Positions 27,120 through 35,092 of a stretch of 64,000 nt of DNA are shown one piece after another (position 1 is the first letter of the stretch; the number at the start of each line of letters is the position of its first letter). Source of the DNA: Novisyntrophococcus fermenticellae (GTDB lineage: Bacteria; Bacillota; Clostridia; Lachnospirales; Lachnospiraceae). Where the stretch lies: NCBI RefSeq assembly GCF_018866245.1, contig NZ_CP076458.1:1736001-1800000 (forward strand). The letters run 5' to 3'. The notes beneath the pieces were generated by a model. It saw only the letters and a list, made by a program, of their open reading frames with translations, made no database searches and was not told the origin of the DNA. The position numbers and the translations under genes are program-made.

Positions 27120-27397
27120 TAAACGATCGAATCTCCCGGGAAGAATTACTAAGTATGATAGATCAGTTTAGTTTTGCTATCGTTGATATAAGTCTTTATC
27201 TGGATACGCATCCATTTGATGAAGATGCTCTGGACTATTTCCATGAAAAGTCATCACTCCGACAAGAAGCCATGGATCTTTATACAAAAAAATATGGTCC
27301 GCTTACCATAGAAGCTGCACATGACAGGGCCTCCCGCAAGTGGGATTGGGTCAACCAGCCATGGCCATGGGAAGTAAAGAAGGGAGGATGCCGTTAG
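27116..27397 (+). CDS. cotJB: Spore coat protein CotJB
   Basis: The 93-residue protein has the CotJB features LLSMIDQFSFAIVDISLYLDTHP and ALDYFHEKSSLRQEAMDLY, then WDWVNQPWPWE near the C-terminus. It is translationally coupled to cotJA by an ATGA overlap and precedes cotJC by one base. It is a coat structural protein of unknown biochemical activity. Confidence 0.92.
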   Translation: MINDRISREELLSMIDQFSFAIVDISLYLDTHPFDEDALDYFHEKSSLRQEAMDLYTKKYGPLTIEAAHDRASRKWDWVNQPWPWEVKKGGCR

Positions 27398-27398
27398 T

Positions 27399-28022
27399 AT
27401 GTGGAATTATGAAAAAAGATTACAGTATCCTGTAAATATAACGCGGCCAAATGCAAAAATTGCACAGATTATTATGAGTCAATACGGTGGTCCCGATGGT
27501 GAGATGGGTGCCTCCATGCGCTATCTCTCACAGCGTTTTGCGGCACCAAATCGTATCTGCATGGGCGTTCTTAATGATGTGGGTACAGAAGAGCTTGCTC
27601 ACCTTGAAATGGTTTCCACCATCGTTCATCAGCTGACCTGTGATCTGTCACCGGAGGAAATTGAAAAATCGGGTTTCCTTAATTACTATACGGATCATAC
27701 CGTAGGAATATGGCCGCAGGCTGCCGGAGGTATTCCATTTAATGCCTGTGAATTCCAGTCATCGGGTGACGCACTTGCAGACTTATTTGAAGATCTTGCC
27801 GCTGAACAGAAGGCTAAAAAGACCTATGATAACATCTTACGTGTTGTAAAAGATCCTGAAGTTGCTGATCCGCTGCGCTTCTTGCGTGCCCGTGAACTCG
27901 TACACTTCCAGCGTTTCGGTGAAGCTTTGCGTTCTGTTCAGGAACAGTTGGATGCCAAGAACTTCTATGCGTATAACCCCAGCTATGATGCCCCTACCTC
28001 CTGCCCACCCAATAGCAGATAA
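27399..28022 (+). CDS. cotJC: Manganese catalase-like spore coat protein CotJC
   Basis: The 207-residue protein belongs to the di-manganese catalase family. Ferritin-like helices carry GGPDGEMGASMRYLSQRF and the metal-binding VGTEELAHLEMVSTIVHQL, followed by EDLAAEQKAKKTYDNIL and LRARELVHFQRFGEAL. The Glu and His ligands (E..EELAH, E, REL.H) are present. It may detoxify peroxide at the spore surface. It is followed 14 nt later by a superoxide dismutase-like gene. Confidence 0.93.
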   Translation: MWNYEKRLQYPVNITRPNAKIAQIIMSQYGGPDGEMGASMRYLSQRFAAPNRICMGVLNDVGTEELAHLEMVSTIVHQLTCDLSPEEIEKSGFLNYYTDHTVGIWPQAAGGIPFNACEFQSSGDALADLFEDLAAEQKAKKTYDNILRVVKDPEVADPLRFLRARELVHFQRFGEALRSVQEQLDAKNFYAYNPSYDAPTSCPPNSR

Positions 28023-28036
28023 GGCGGTATGAAAAT

Positions 28037-28531
28037 ATGAGAAATGAATTAGCCACGGCATTGCAATTCATCTTGGACTCTGAGCCGCAGGCTCAGGCAG
28101 TTGTTCATGGAAGAACAGGATTTGAGGAGATACAGGGAAATGTGTATTTCTATCCCTTCTGGGACGGAACTCTGGTGGCAGCAGAGATATCCGGTCTTCC
28201 GAAAGGACAGAATGTATGCCATGGACACTTTTTCGGATTTCATGTACACGACGGAAAAGGATGCACTGGAAATGCTTCGGACCCATTTGCCGACGTCCAT
28301 GAACATTTTAATATCTACAACTGCACACACCCCAATCATACGGGGGACCTCCCCCCATTGCTGGCAGATAACGGATATGCACTGAGCATCGTCTATACAG
28401 ACCGCTTTGTACCGGAAGAAGTAATTGACCGTACCATTGTGATACATCAGAATCCGGATGATTTTACAACGCCTCCTTCCGGCCACGCCGGATTAAAGAT
28501 GGCCTGTGGAGAAATCAAGGCAGCTTTTTAA
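28037..28531 (+). CDS. Cu/Zn superoxide dismutase-family protein
   Basis: The 164-residue protein matches the Cu/Zn SOD fold. Copper ligands are in GFHVHDG (two His), HFN and VIHQN. Zinc ligands are the His eight residues after the HFN histidine (CTH), then HTGD with its His and Asp. The disulphide cysteines are in KGCTG and MACGE. The zinc loop is shortened by about six residues, and the active-site arginine of the eukaryotic enzyme is a lysine here (AGLKMACG). There is no signal peptide. It is the last gene of the cotJABC operon, so it is likely a mother-cell or coat-linked dismutase. Metal content is inferred. Confidence 0.88.
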   Translation: MRNELATALQFILDSEPQAQAVVHGRTGFEEIQGNVYFYPFWDGTLVAAEISGLPKGQNVCHGHFFGFHVHDGKGCTGNASDPFADVHEHFNIYNCTHPNHTGDLPPLLADNGYALSIVYTDRFVPEEVIDRTIVIHQNPDDFTTPPSGHAGLKMACGEIKAAF

Positions 28532-28578
28532 GTACAAAGGAACTGCCGCCGGCAGTTCCTTTGTATACTTTAGTATTT
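28530..28578 (+). repeat. Palindromic intergenic repeat, copy D (also a terminator)
   Basis: TACAAAGGAACTGCC (28533-28547) and GGCAGTTCCTTTGTA (28551-28565) form a perfect 15-bp stem with a GCC loop, followed by TACTTTAGTATTTT. It starts at the stop of the SOD-like gene and probably terminates the cotJ operon. Confidence 0.8.
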
Positions 28579-28580
28579 TA

Positions 28581-28614
28581 AAAGTCCATGGGCTAATGCT
28601 TGTCCATGGACTTT
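28581..28614 (-). terminator. Terminator of the L,D-transpeptidase gene
   Basis: AAAGTCCATGG (28581-28591) and CCATGGACTTT (28604-28614) form an 11-bp stem. On the minus strand it is followed by TTTAAAATA, 18 nt after the stop codon. Confidence 0.7.
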
Positions 28615-28631
28615 ATCTTATCGTATTAAGA

Positions 28632-30041
28632 TTAATAGACCACGACCGGAAATCCATAAGCCACTACATCGTAGATTTGCTTTACTGCTTCCAGAGGTGT
28701 ATTGACACATCCATGAGATCCGTTGGTCAGATAGATATTGCCGCCATACGATGCACGGTTAACGAGGTCATGAATCCCGATTGTAAAGTCTTCACTATAA
28801 GGAATCCAATAGTTGCAGTGTGCCGTATAAGACGGTTTTCCTGTTGCGGGATCTACCTTTCCTGTCATGGTATAGTCTGTTCTTCTTCCTTTGACTTTCC
28901 ATACACCTCCTCTGGGTGTATCATGTCCTTTTGCTATATCCCCTGTAACTACCGGAGTGGATACAAGGAGTTTTCCATCCACATAGCACCACGTAGTCTG
29001 CTGATCAATGGATATTTCCACGTAAGAATTCCCAATATCATTGCTTTCCCTGCTTTTCGCAGAATTTGTATAGCTCACCTCAAAATCTCCCTGTGTGCCG
29101 GAATCGATGGCACTCATCAGGTTGGCAAGTGTCGTATCGGTATCCATCACCCATCCATAGTCTCCCGCTGTCAGTTTTACAGTACCGCCGCCGGTTTTTG
29201 TAAATGTCCTGCTACTTCCTGCCGTATTGTATCTGTTGGCCAACGCTGCTACATAAGCCGCAGCCTTATTCTGATCAATAGAATCAGTTCCGGATTCGTC
29301 CTGTATAATCCAGGTTTTCAGCAATCCGGCATCTACTGTCTCTGTTCTTCCGCTTCCAAAGTTCATGGTCAGTTTTGCCGATATCAGCTGATTCAGGTGA
29401 TTTAGCCTGTTAATCAGCCCTTCATCGTCCTGATAAACAGATGGTTTCAGATAGCATTCCGTCTTCTCCAGATCGAGTTCCTTTTTATCAGTAAGTACTG
29501 CATCCTTTACTGCTTCAATCACCAAATCCCTGTTCAGCTGATTTCCCTCTGTCTCGGGGGTAATTGTAAATCCGGTCTCTGTTTCTTCAATCACCGCATC
29601 GCCGGGCGGTGTTACATTTGCTTCCTGCATGCAGTCCAAACCATCTACTACAGATGCCAGGGATTCATCGGAAAGATTAACGGATACCTTTAAATCATGA
29701 ACCTTATTCTTGAAAATTTCCACAATCCACAACCACGGTTTCTGTCTTTTAAGAAGCTTGTCCACTTCCCCATCATCCTCGAAAGAAATTTGGAGCTGCT
29801 TCGCTGTCACAGTTTCAATGGTATCATCCTTTTTTCTGATAGCAAGTGTATATTCCTGGATGGAATCAGCTACCTGCTTTTTTACTGCCTCCGTTCCCAG
29901 GTATGTACTGTCTGTTCCATTGACCGTAGTTCCCGAATAAAAATGTCCCCAAAAAAATAATGCTGCTGCTATGTAGGCTGCCGCCATAAAAGCCAGCAGG
30001 ACCCCTGTAACAGTCAGCAAAATTTTTTTCTTCTTCGTCAT
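28632..30041 (-). CDS. L,D-transpeptidase (YkuD family) with peptidoglycan-binding domain
   Basis: The 469-residue protein has an N-terminal membrane anchor (ILLTVTGVLLAFMAAAYIAAALFF, residues 8-31). A long extracytoplasmic region of the PG_4 type is followed by a C-terminal YkuD domain with the catalytic motif NGSHGCVNTPLEA and an upstream HDLVNRASYGG. It would make 3-3 peptide cross-links or attach proteins to peptidoglycan. It appears monocistronic, with a terminator just downstream and a TATAAT near 30097-30102 upstream. Confidence 0.93.
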   Translation of the reverse strand: MTKKKKILLTVTGVLLAFMAAAYIAAALFFWGHFYSGTTVNGTDSTYLGTEAVKKQVADSIQEYTLAIRKKDDTIETVTAKQLQISFEDDGEVDKLLKRQKPWLWIVEIFKNKVHDLKVSVNLSDESLASVVDGLDCMQEANVTPPGDAVIEETETGFTITPETEGNQLNRDLVIEAVKDAVLTDKKELDLEKTECYLKPSVYQDDEGLINRLNHLNQLISAKLTMNFGSGRTETVDAGLLKTWIIQDESGTDSIDQNKAAAYVAALANRYNTAGSSRTFTKTGGGTVKLTAGDYGWVMDTDTTLANLMSAIDSGTQGDFEVSYTNSAKSRESNDIGNSYVEISIDQQTTWCYVDGKLLVSTPVVTGDIAKGHDTPRGGVWKVKGRRTDYTMTGKVDPATGKPSYTAHCNYWIPYSEDFTIGIHDLVNRASYGGNIYLTNGSHGCVNTPLEAVKQIYDVVAYGFPVVVY

Positions 30042-30169
30042 ATTTCCGTACCTAACCTTTCAACCTTATGTCAACTTCCCGTTGCATGTTGAGGATGATT
30101 ATAGCACAAAAATATCCAGAATGTTTTACAATATTAAGAAGATTCTATTTCTTTTATTTAAGTTAAAGT

Positions 30170-31915
30170 TCAGCGCATCTGATACAGCTTGGAGTATTCG
30201 CCTCCCATCTTCAGCAATTCTTCATGTGTACCTTCTTCCACAATTCCGTTTTCATCCAACACAAGGATTCTCTCAGCATTTCTTATCGTGGACAGTCTGT
30301 GGGCAATTACAAAGGTGGTTCTGTTCTTTGCCAGCTTCTCTAAAGATTCCTGTACCACATGTTCGCTTTTATTGTCAAGGGCCGATGTGGCTTCGTCAAA
30401 TATTAAAAGCGGAGGATTTTTCAGAAATACTCTGGCAATCGAAAGGCGTTGCTTCTGACCGCCGGAGAGTTTTACACCTCTTTGTCCAATGTCCGTATCA
30501 TATCCATCCGGCATCTCCATGATAAAGTCATGGGCGTTTGCCGCCCGCGCTGCCCGGATAACTTCTTCATCCGTTGCATTCGGATTGCCATATCGAATAT
30601 TATCTATAATTGTACCAGCAAATAGATAAACATCCTGCTGGACGATTCCAATACGATCTCTCAGATCTTTCAAACAGATGGAACGGATGTCCATCCCATC
30701 CAGATAGATTACCCCTGAGCTTACATCATAAAATCTCGGAATCAGGCTGCAAAGTGTAGTCTTGCCTGCCCCCGAGCTTCCCACCAATGCCACATATTCG
30801 CCCGGTTTTACTTCGAGATTCACATGAGAAAATACTTCTTCTGATGTATCCTCATAGTGGAAGGATACGTCTTCAAAACGAATCGCTCCCTTTACTTCAT
30901 CCTTCAGATGTACCGCATCCGGCCGGTCTTCGATGTCAGGGGCAATACTTATGATTTCCTGAAACCTTTCATATCCCGAATAACCATTCTGAAACATTTC
31001 TGTAAAGTTTACAAGTTTCTTCACGGGCTCTGTAAAGTTATTGATATACAAAAGAAAGGTCACCAGATCGGCTGCAGAAAGCTGATCCCTTGTCATAAAT
31101 ATGGCACCTACAACCAGCGCTGCAACCGTAATCAACGTGGTGCATGCGCCCATTCCAGATTGATAAATGGCCATATAACGATAACTTGTACGTTTGGAAT
31201 CCACAAAGCGTTCATTGCCCGCCTGGAACTTTCCCATCTCTACTTTTTCATTACCAAAAGATTTCACTACGCGGATTCCCGACAGGCTATCCTCAATCTG
31301 GCTGTTGATATCCGCAATTCTTCTCCTGTTTTCTTTAAAAGCGTTCTTCATCCTCTGGTTCATATACACTGCGTACAGGAGCATAAGTATAACAATGGCC
31401 ATGGAAATCAGTGCAAGCGGCAGATTGATAAATAACAGAATGATAAATGCCCCTACTAGCTTGATGACCGATATCACAATATCCTCGGGACCGTGGTGCA
31501 GCAATTCACTTATGTCAAATAAATCACTTGTGATACGAGACAGCAGATGCCCGACTTTCTGGTTATCGTAAAAAGCAAACGATAATTTTTGATAATGGGA
31601 ATAGATTTCATTTCTCATATCCCGTTCAATCATCGCCCCCATTGTATGTCCGTAATAGGTAATGTAATAATTGCAGCCCATCTCAACCAGTACCATAAGG
31701 ATTAGCAGCATTCCCAGTTTAAATATTCGGTCTGTAGCCTCTGTAATCGGCAGATTGACCGCCGTTCCCGTGATATAGCGGACCAGTAACGGTATGGCAA
31801 GTGTTATTCCCGCACCTGCCATGGCAAATACCATATCCGATATAAACAAACCTTTATAATTTTTATAGTATTTAAGAAGTTTCTTAAAATTTCCTTCTTT
31901 TTTTCTTGAATTCAT
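30170..31915 (-). CDS. ABC exporter, fused membrane and ATP-binding domains
   Basis: The 581-residue half-transporter has six membrane helices (residues about 20-310) and an ATPase with Walker A GSSGAGKTTL, signature LSGGQKQRLSIAR and Walker B LLIFDEATSALD, all intact. It would work as a homodimer of the MsbA/LmrA type. The substrate is unknown. It lies 16 nt after the ZIP gene and is the last gene of a string that begins with lrgAB. Confidence 0.92.
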   Translation of the reverse strand: MNSRKKEGNFKKLLKYYKNYKGLFISDMVFAMAGAGITLAIPLLVRYITGTAVNLPITEATDRIFKLGMLLILMVLVEMGCNYYITYYGHTMGAMIERDMRNEIYSHYQKLSFAFYDNQKVGHLLSRITSDLFDISELLHHGPEDIVISVIKLVGAFIILLFINLPLALISMAIVILMLLYAVYMNQRMKNAFKENRRRIADINSQIEDSLSGIRVVKSFGNEKVEMGKFQAGNERFVDSKRTSYRYMAIYQSGMGACTTLITVAALVVGAIFMTRDQLSAADLVTFLLYINNFTEPVKKLVNFTEMFQNGYSGYERFQEIISIAPDIEDRPDAVHLKDEVKGAIRFEDVSFHYEDTSEEVFSHVNLEVKPGEYVALVGSSGAGKTTLCSLIPRFYDVSSGVIYLDGMDIRSICLKDLRDRIGIVQQDVYLFAGTIIDNIRYGNPNATDEEVIRAARAANAHDFIMEMPDGYDTDIGQRGVKLSGGQKQRLSIARVFLKNPPLLIFDEATSALDNKSEHVVQESLEKLAKNRTTFVIAHRLSTIRNAERILVLDENGIVEEGTHEELLKMGGEYSKLYQMR

Positions 31916-31931
31916 GTCCCTTTTTGCTCCT

Positions 31932-32723
31932 TTAACCTAATGCAACATCTAATATCATCATCACAACAAATCCGACAGCAGCTCCTATGGTTCCTATATT
32001 ACTGTGATCTCCTGTCTGTGCCTCCGGAATCAGCTCTTCTATTACTACATAAATCATGGCACCGGCTGCGAATGAAAGCAGGTAAGGAAGTGCAGGCTGT
32101 ATAATGCTTGTCAGCAGTATGGTGATTAATGCAGCAATCGGTTCAACGATTCCTGACAATGTACCATAAAGAAAGGATTTTCCCTTTGAAAAACCTTCGC
32201 TGCGAAGAGGCATGGATATAATCGCCCCCTCCGGAAAGTTCTGGATGGCAATTCCTATTGCAAGTGAAAATGCACCTGCCATGGATATAAGTGTATTTTC
32301 AGCCAAAACTCCTGCAAATACCACGCCCACAGCCATTCCCTCCGGAATGTTATGCAAGGTCACTGCCAGAACAAGCATAGTGGTTTTTTTTAGCTTCGCA
32401 CTTTTGGATGTAATCCCCTCCGGTTGTTCGTCATTCAAATGAAGGTGCGGAATAACGGTATCCAGCAGCAGCAAGAAAAATATTCCTGCCATAAATCCCA
32501 CGGCCGCCGGCATCCATGCAATCACACCCTGCGCTTCTGCCATATCAATAGACGGCATGAGCAGTGACCAGACAGAAGCTGCGATCATCACTCCCGATGC
32601 AAAGCCCAGAAGGGATTTTTCCACTTTGATTCCCATATTTTTTTTCATAAAAAAAACCATGCCTGCGCCCAATGTGGTGCCGGCAAAGGGGATGATGAGT
32701 CCCCAAAATGTGTTCAAATACAT
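31932..32723 (-). CDS. ZIP-family metal transporter
   Basis: The 263-residue protein has eight predicted membrane segments and the ZIP helix IV and V motifs (TLHNIPEGMAVGV and AIGIAIQNFPEGAIIS) with the metal-binding His/Asn/Glu residues. The His-rich loop of the family is short (HLHLNDEQ). It imports divalent metals, most likely zinc or manganese. I chose ATG 32723 because GAGGAGG lies 6 nt upstream; a longer frame to 32810 overlaps greA. Confidence 0.9.
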   Translation of the reverse strand: MYLNTFWGLIIPFAGTTLGAGMVFFMKKNMGIKVEKSLLGFASGVMIAASVWSLLMPSIDMAEAQGVIAWMPAAVGFMAGIFFLLLLDTVIPHLHLNDEQPEGITSKSAKLKKTTMLVLAVTLHNIPEGMAVGVVFAGVLAENTLISMAGAFSLAIGIAIQNFPEGAIISMPLRSEGFSKGKSFLYGTLSGIVEPIAALITILLTSIIQPALPYLLSFAAGAMIYVVIEELIPEAQTGDHSNIGTIGAAVGFVVMMILDVALG

Positions 32724-32763
32724 GTCTTCCTCCTCATATCTTCTGTATGTTTTCCGAATAATT

Positions 32764-33264
32764 CTAAAACTTTCTGATCGTATCTGTCTCCTCTCCGACA
32801 GATTTATCAATCTTCTTTATCATAACATTATAGCTGTAGGAATCACTGACTCTGACTCTCACATGCTCTCCGGCCTTACGGCCCATCAGTGCTCTCCCCA
32901 GAGGAGATTCCGTACTGATATATCCTTTCAGAGAATTTCCCCGGATGGATGTGACCAGCTTATAGGTTTCCTCCAGATTATCCTCCGGCAAATATATGGT
33001 CACTTTACTATCTAATCCCACTTCGTCTGATTTCGAATGGTCCTCCACCATTCTGGAATTCTTCAGAAGTCTCTCCAGATAACGAATTCTGCTTTCGTTC
33101 TGATTTTTGTCCTGCTTCGCTGCATGGTACTCAAAGTTTTCGCTGAGGTCACCCTGGGCCCTGGCCTCCTTCACAGCCTCAAGTGCCTGTTTGCGATAAA
33201 CCAGCTTCCGATACTCAATCTCTTCCAGAATCTTCTTTATATCTTGTTCTGTTAAGTTTTCCAA
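32764..33264 (-). CDS. greA: GreA/GreB-type transcript cleavage factor
   Basis: The 166-residue protein has an N-terminal coiled-coil with the acidic tip motif ARAQGDLSENFEYHAAK (near residue 35; D and E of GDLSEN are the catalytic acids). The C-terminal FKBP-like domain contains STESPLGRALMGRKAGEHV. It rescues backtracked RNA polymerase. It lies between the kinase-like gene and the ZIP transporter, a neighbourhood that does not explain its role. Confidence 0.92.
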   Translation of the reverse strand: MENLTEQDIKKILEEIEYRKLVYRKQALEAVKEARAQGDLSENFEYHAAKQDKNQNESRIRYLERLLKNSRMVEDHSKSDEVGLDSKVTIYLPEDNLEETYKLVTSIRGNSLKGYISTESPLGRALMGRKAGEHVRVRVSDSYSYNVMIKKIDKSVGEETDTIRKF

Positions 33265-33306
33265 TGTTCCCTCCGAATTCTATTATATAAGCGTCCATAT
33301 CTTTCG

Positions 33307-33897
33307 TCAACTCCAAACCTCCTTGATAAAGGCTCTGCGTTTATCTATATAATCAATAATCAGATCTGCACTATGTGCGACGCCCAGTTTTCCGCTGTCA
33401 ATGCTTAGATGAAAATTAAACATGTCGGCCCACTCCTTACTTGTATAATATTTATAGAAGGAACTACGGTGTCTGTCTGTTTTCTCAATAAGTGTTTTGG
33501 CCTTTGATTCACTCAACTGATAATCTCTCGCAATACGCTGAATCCTTAAATTCAGATCCGCATGTATGAATATACTGGTCAATCGTTCATCATTTTGAAA
33601 AATATGATTCCCACACCTTCCCATAATGATACAGTCGTTCTCTGATGCAATTTTTTTCATTACGGCAAAGGGAATCTTCCCCCGTTCTTCTATAAGTTCA
33701 CTCATGGCAATTGCATAAATCAAACTATTCACCGGCTCCTCCAGAAGGAATGAACGTACCTCATCAAAATCACTCATACCCTGCGCAGCATCCAGCAGGG
33801 ACTCTGCATCGTACAGGCGGATACCATAATGTTTTGAGAGGATTTTTCCAATCTCTAACCCTCCACTGCCGAATTCTCTTTCAATTGTAAGAATCAT
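33307..33897 (-). CDS. Cytidylate kinase-like family protein
   Basis: The 196-residue protein starts MILTIEREFGSGGLEIGK, a P-loop of the cytidylate-kinase-like family (GSGGxxIG rather than the classical GxxxxGKS). It also contains IIMGRCGNHIF and the LID-like segment HRSSFYKYYTSKEW. These proteins are separate from the essential Cmk and their substrate is unknown. It begins 9 nt after lrgB and lies 42 nt before greA. Confidence 0.87.
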   Translation of the reverse strand: MILTIEREFGSGGLEIGKILSKHYGIRLYDAESLLDAAQGMSDFDEVRSFLLEEPVNSLIYAIAMSELIEERGKIPFAVMKKIASENDCIIMGRCGNHIFQNDERLTSIFIHADLNLRIQRIARDYQLSESKAKTLIEKTDRHRSSFYKYYTSKEWADMFNFHLSIDSGKLGVAHSADLIIDYIDKRRAFIKEVWS

Positions 33898-33906
33898 AGT
33901 ATCCTC

Positions 33907-34599
33907 CTATCGTATATAACTGAACATTGTAGCTGCAAACACTGTCAAAAGACCGGCAACAGCAATTGCAAGGGAACTCATGGCACCTTCGATTTCTCCC
34001 ATCTCAATGGCTTTCGCGGTACCAATTGCATGTGCAGCCGATCCGATTCCGATTCCCTTTGCTATCGGTTCCTCAATTTTGAAAACTCTGCATACCAGAT
34101 CTGCAATCATATTTCCCAGTACACCGGTAATTATGATGACAGCGGCTGTAATTGTTACATTACCGCCAAGTTCTTCCGATACACCCATACCGATTGCAGT
34201 CGTAATTGACTTAGGCAACAGAGTAACATAGTTCTCATGATTCAGATTAAACAGGACTGCAAACAGCAGAACCGTAACCATCGTGGTAAGAATTCCGGCA
34301 CATGTTCCTGCAAGAATTGCCTTCCAGTTGCTTTTCAGTAGTTGAAGCTGCTGAAAAAGAGGAACCGCGAGGCAGACTGTGGCAGGTGTCAGCAAATAGC
34401 TTATATAGACTCCGCCTTTGCTATATGTATCATAATCAATGTGTAGTACAGATAAAACCATCATCACGATAATAATAGAAATCAACAAGGGATTAAATAT
34501 CGCTTTATGGAATTTTTTCCTGATCAATACTCCGATTTCATAAGCAAATATAGTTATAAATGCTCCAAAAAAAACTGACTGGCCAAAAAAGCTGCTCAT
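33907..34599 (-). CDS. lrgB: LrgB-family membrane protein
   Basis: The 230-residue protein has about seven membrane segments and the LrgB core SITTAIGMGVSEELGGNVTITAA and IGSAAHAIGTAKAIEMGE. LrgB works with LrgA. In some Firmicutes the pair has been linked to murein hydrolase control, and in Bacillus to pyruvate transport. The start overlaps the lrgA stop by four bases. Confidence 0.93.
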   Translation of the reverse strand: MSSFFGQSVFFGAFITIFAYEIGVLIRKKFHKAIFNPLLISIIIVMMVLSVLHIDYDTYSKGGVYISYLLTPATVCLAVPLFQQLQLLKSNWKAILAGTCAGILTTMVTVLLFAVLFNLNHENYVTLLPKSITTAIGMGVSEELGGNVTITAAVIIITGVLGNMIADLVCRVFKIEEPIAKGIGIGSAAHAIGTAKAIEMGEIEGAMSSLAIAVAGLLTVFAATMFSYIR

Positions 34600-34949
34600 T
34601 TATTTTTCTCCTTACGTATGATACACTGTGTCACCCTTCCGCTTATACTCATAACCGCCACGGTTGAAACGATGGTAATTACACAAACCGGAAGCAAAAC
34701 CGGTTTCAGACTGCCCCATGAAGTCAAAAGTCCCGCTGCAGCAGGTATAAACATCATAGGCATGATTTCGATCAGAAATGTACTTGTTTCTTTTATCTGA
34801 TCCGTTTTTACAATCCCTGTAATCAATGACAACAGCAACAGGATAAGTCCATAGATACTTCCCGGTATCGGCAGGGGTATCACATGATGCAGAAGCTCAC
34901 CTAAAAAGGTCATGCTTAAAATAATTGCAAACTGTTTTATATATTTCAT
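34596..34949 (-). CDS. lrgA: LrgA/CidA holin-like protein
   Basis: The 117-residue protein has four membrane segments and the LrgA motifs PLPIPGSIYGLILLLLSL and MPMMFIPAAAGLL. It is the first gene of the string that runs to the ABC exporter at 30170. GCTATAAT at about 34992-34999 could be its -10 region but no good -35 box is visible. Confidence 0.93.
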   Translation of the reverse strand: MKYIKQFAIILSMTFLGELLHHVIPLPIPGSIYGLILLLLSLITGIVKTDQIKETSTFLIEIMPMMFIPAAAGLLTSWGSLKPVLLPVCVITIVSTVAVMSISGRVTQCIIRKEKNK

Positions 34950-35045
34950 CTCTCTCCGGCTCCTTTGATATTGACTGTCGCTTCATATTATAGCATATAA
35001 AATTCATACTGAGCCCTATTTCTTTCAGAAGAAACTTTTTTAGTC

Positions 35046-35082
35046 AAAAAGCTGCCCCGTAGTTCACGTGACAGCTTTTTTT
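35046..35082 (-). terminator. Terminator of the YhgE/Pip gene
   Basis: AAAAAGCTG and CAGCTTTTT flank a stem-loop 11 nt after the stop. The T-rich arms on both sides would allow termination in either direction. Confidence 0.75.
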
Positions 35083-35092
35083 CGTCAGTTTG

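Noticed and set aside
28506..29405. Open frame of 299 codons on the plus strand overlapping the SOD-like gene end
   Set aside because: It is antisense to the L,D-transpeptidase gene and crosses two hairpin terminators.
32724..32810. Longer N-terminus of the ZIP transporter
   Set aside because: The extension overlaps greA, is highly charged and has no ribosome binding site; ATG 32723 has GAGGAGG upstream.
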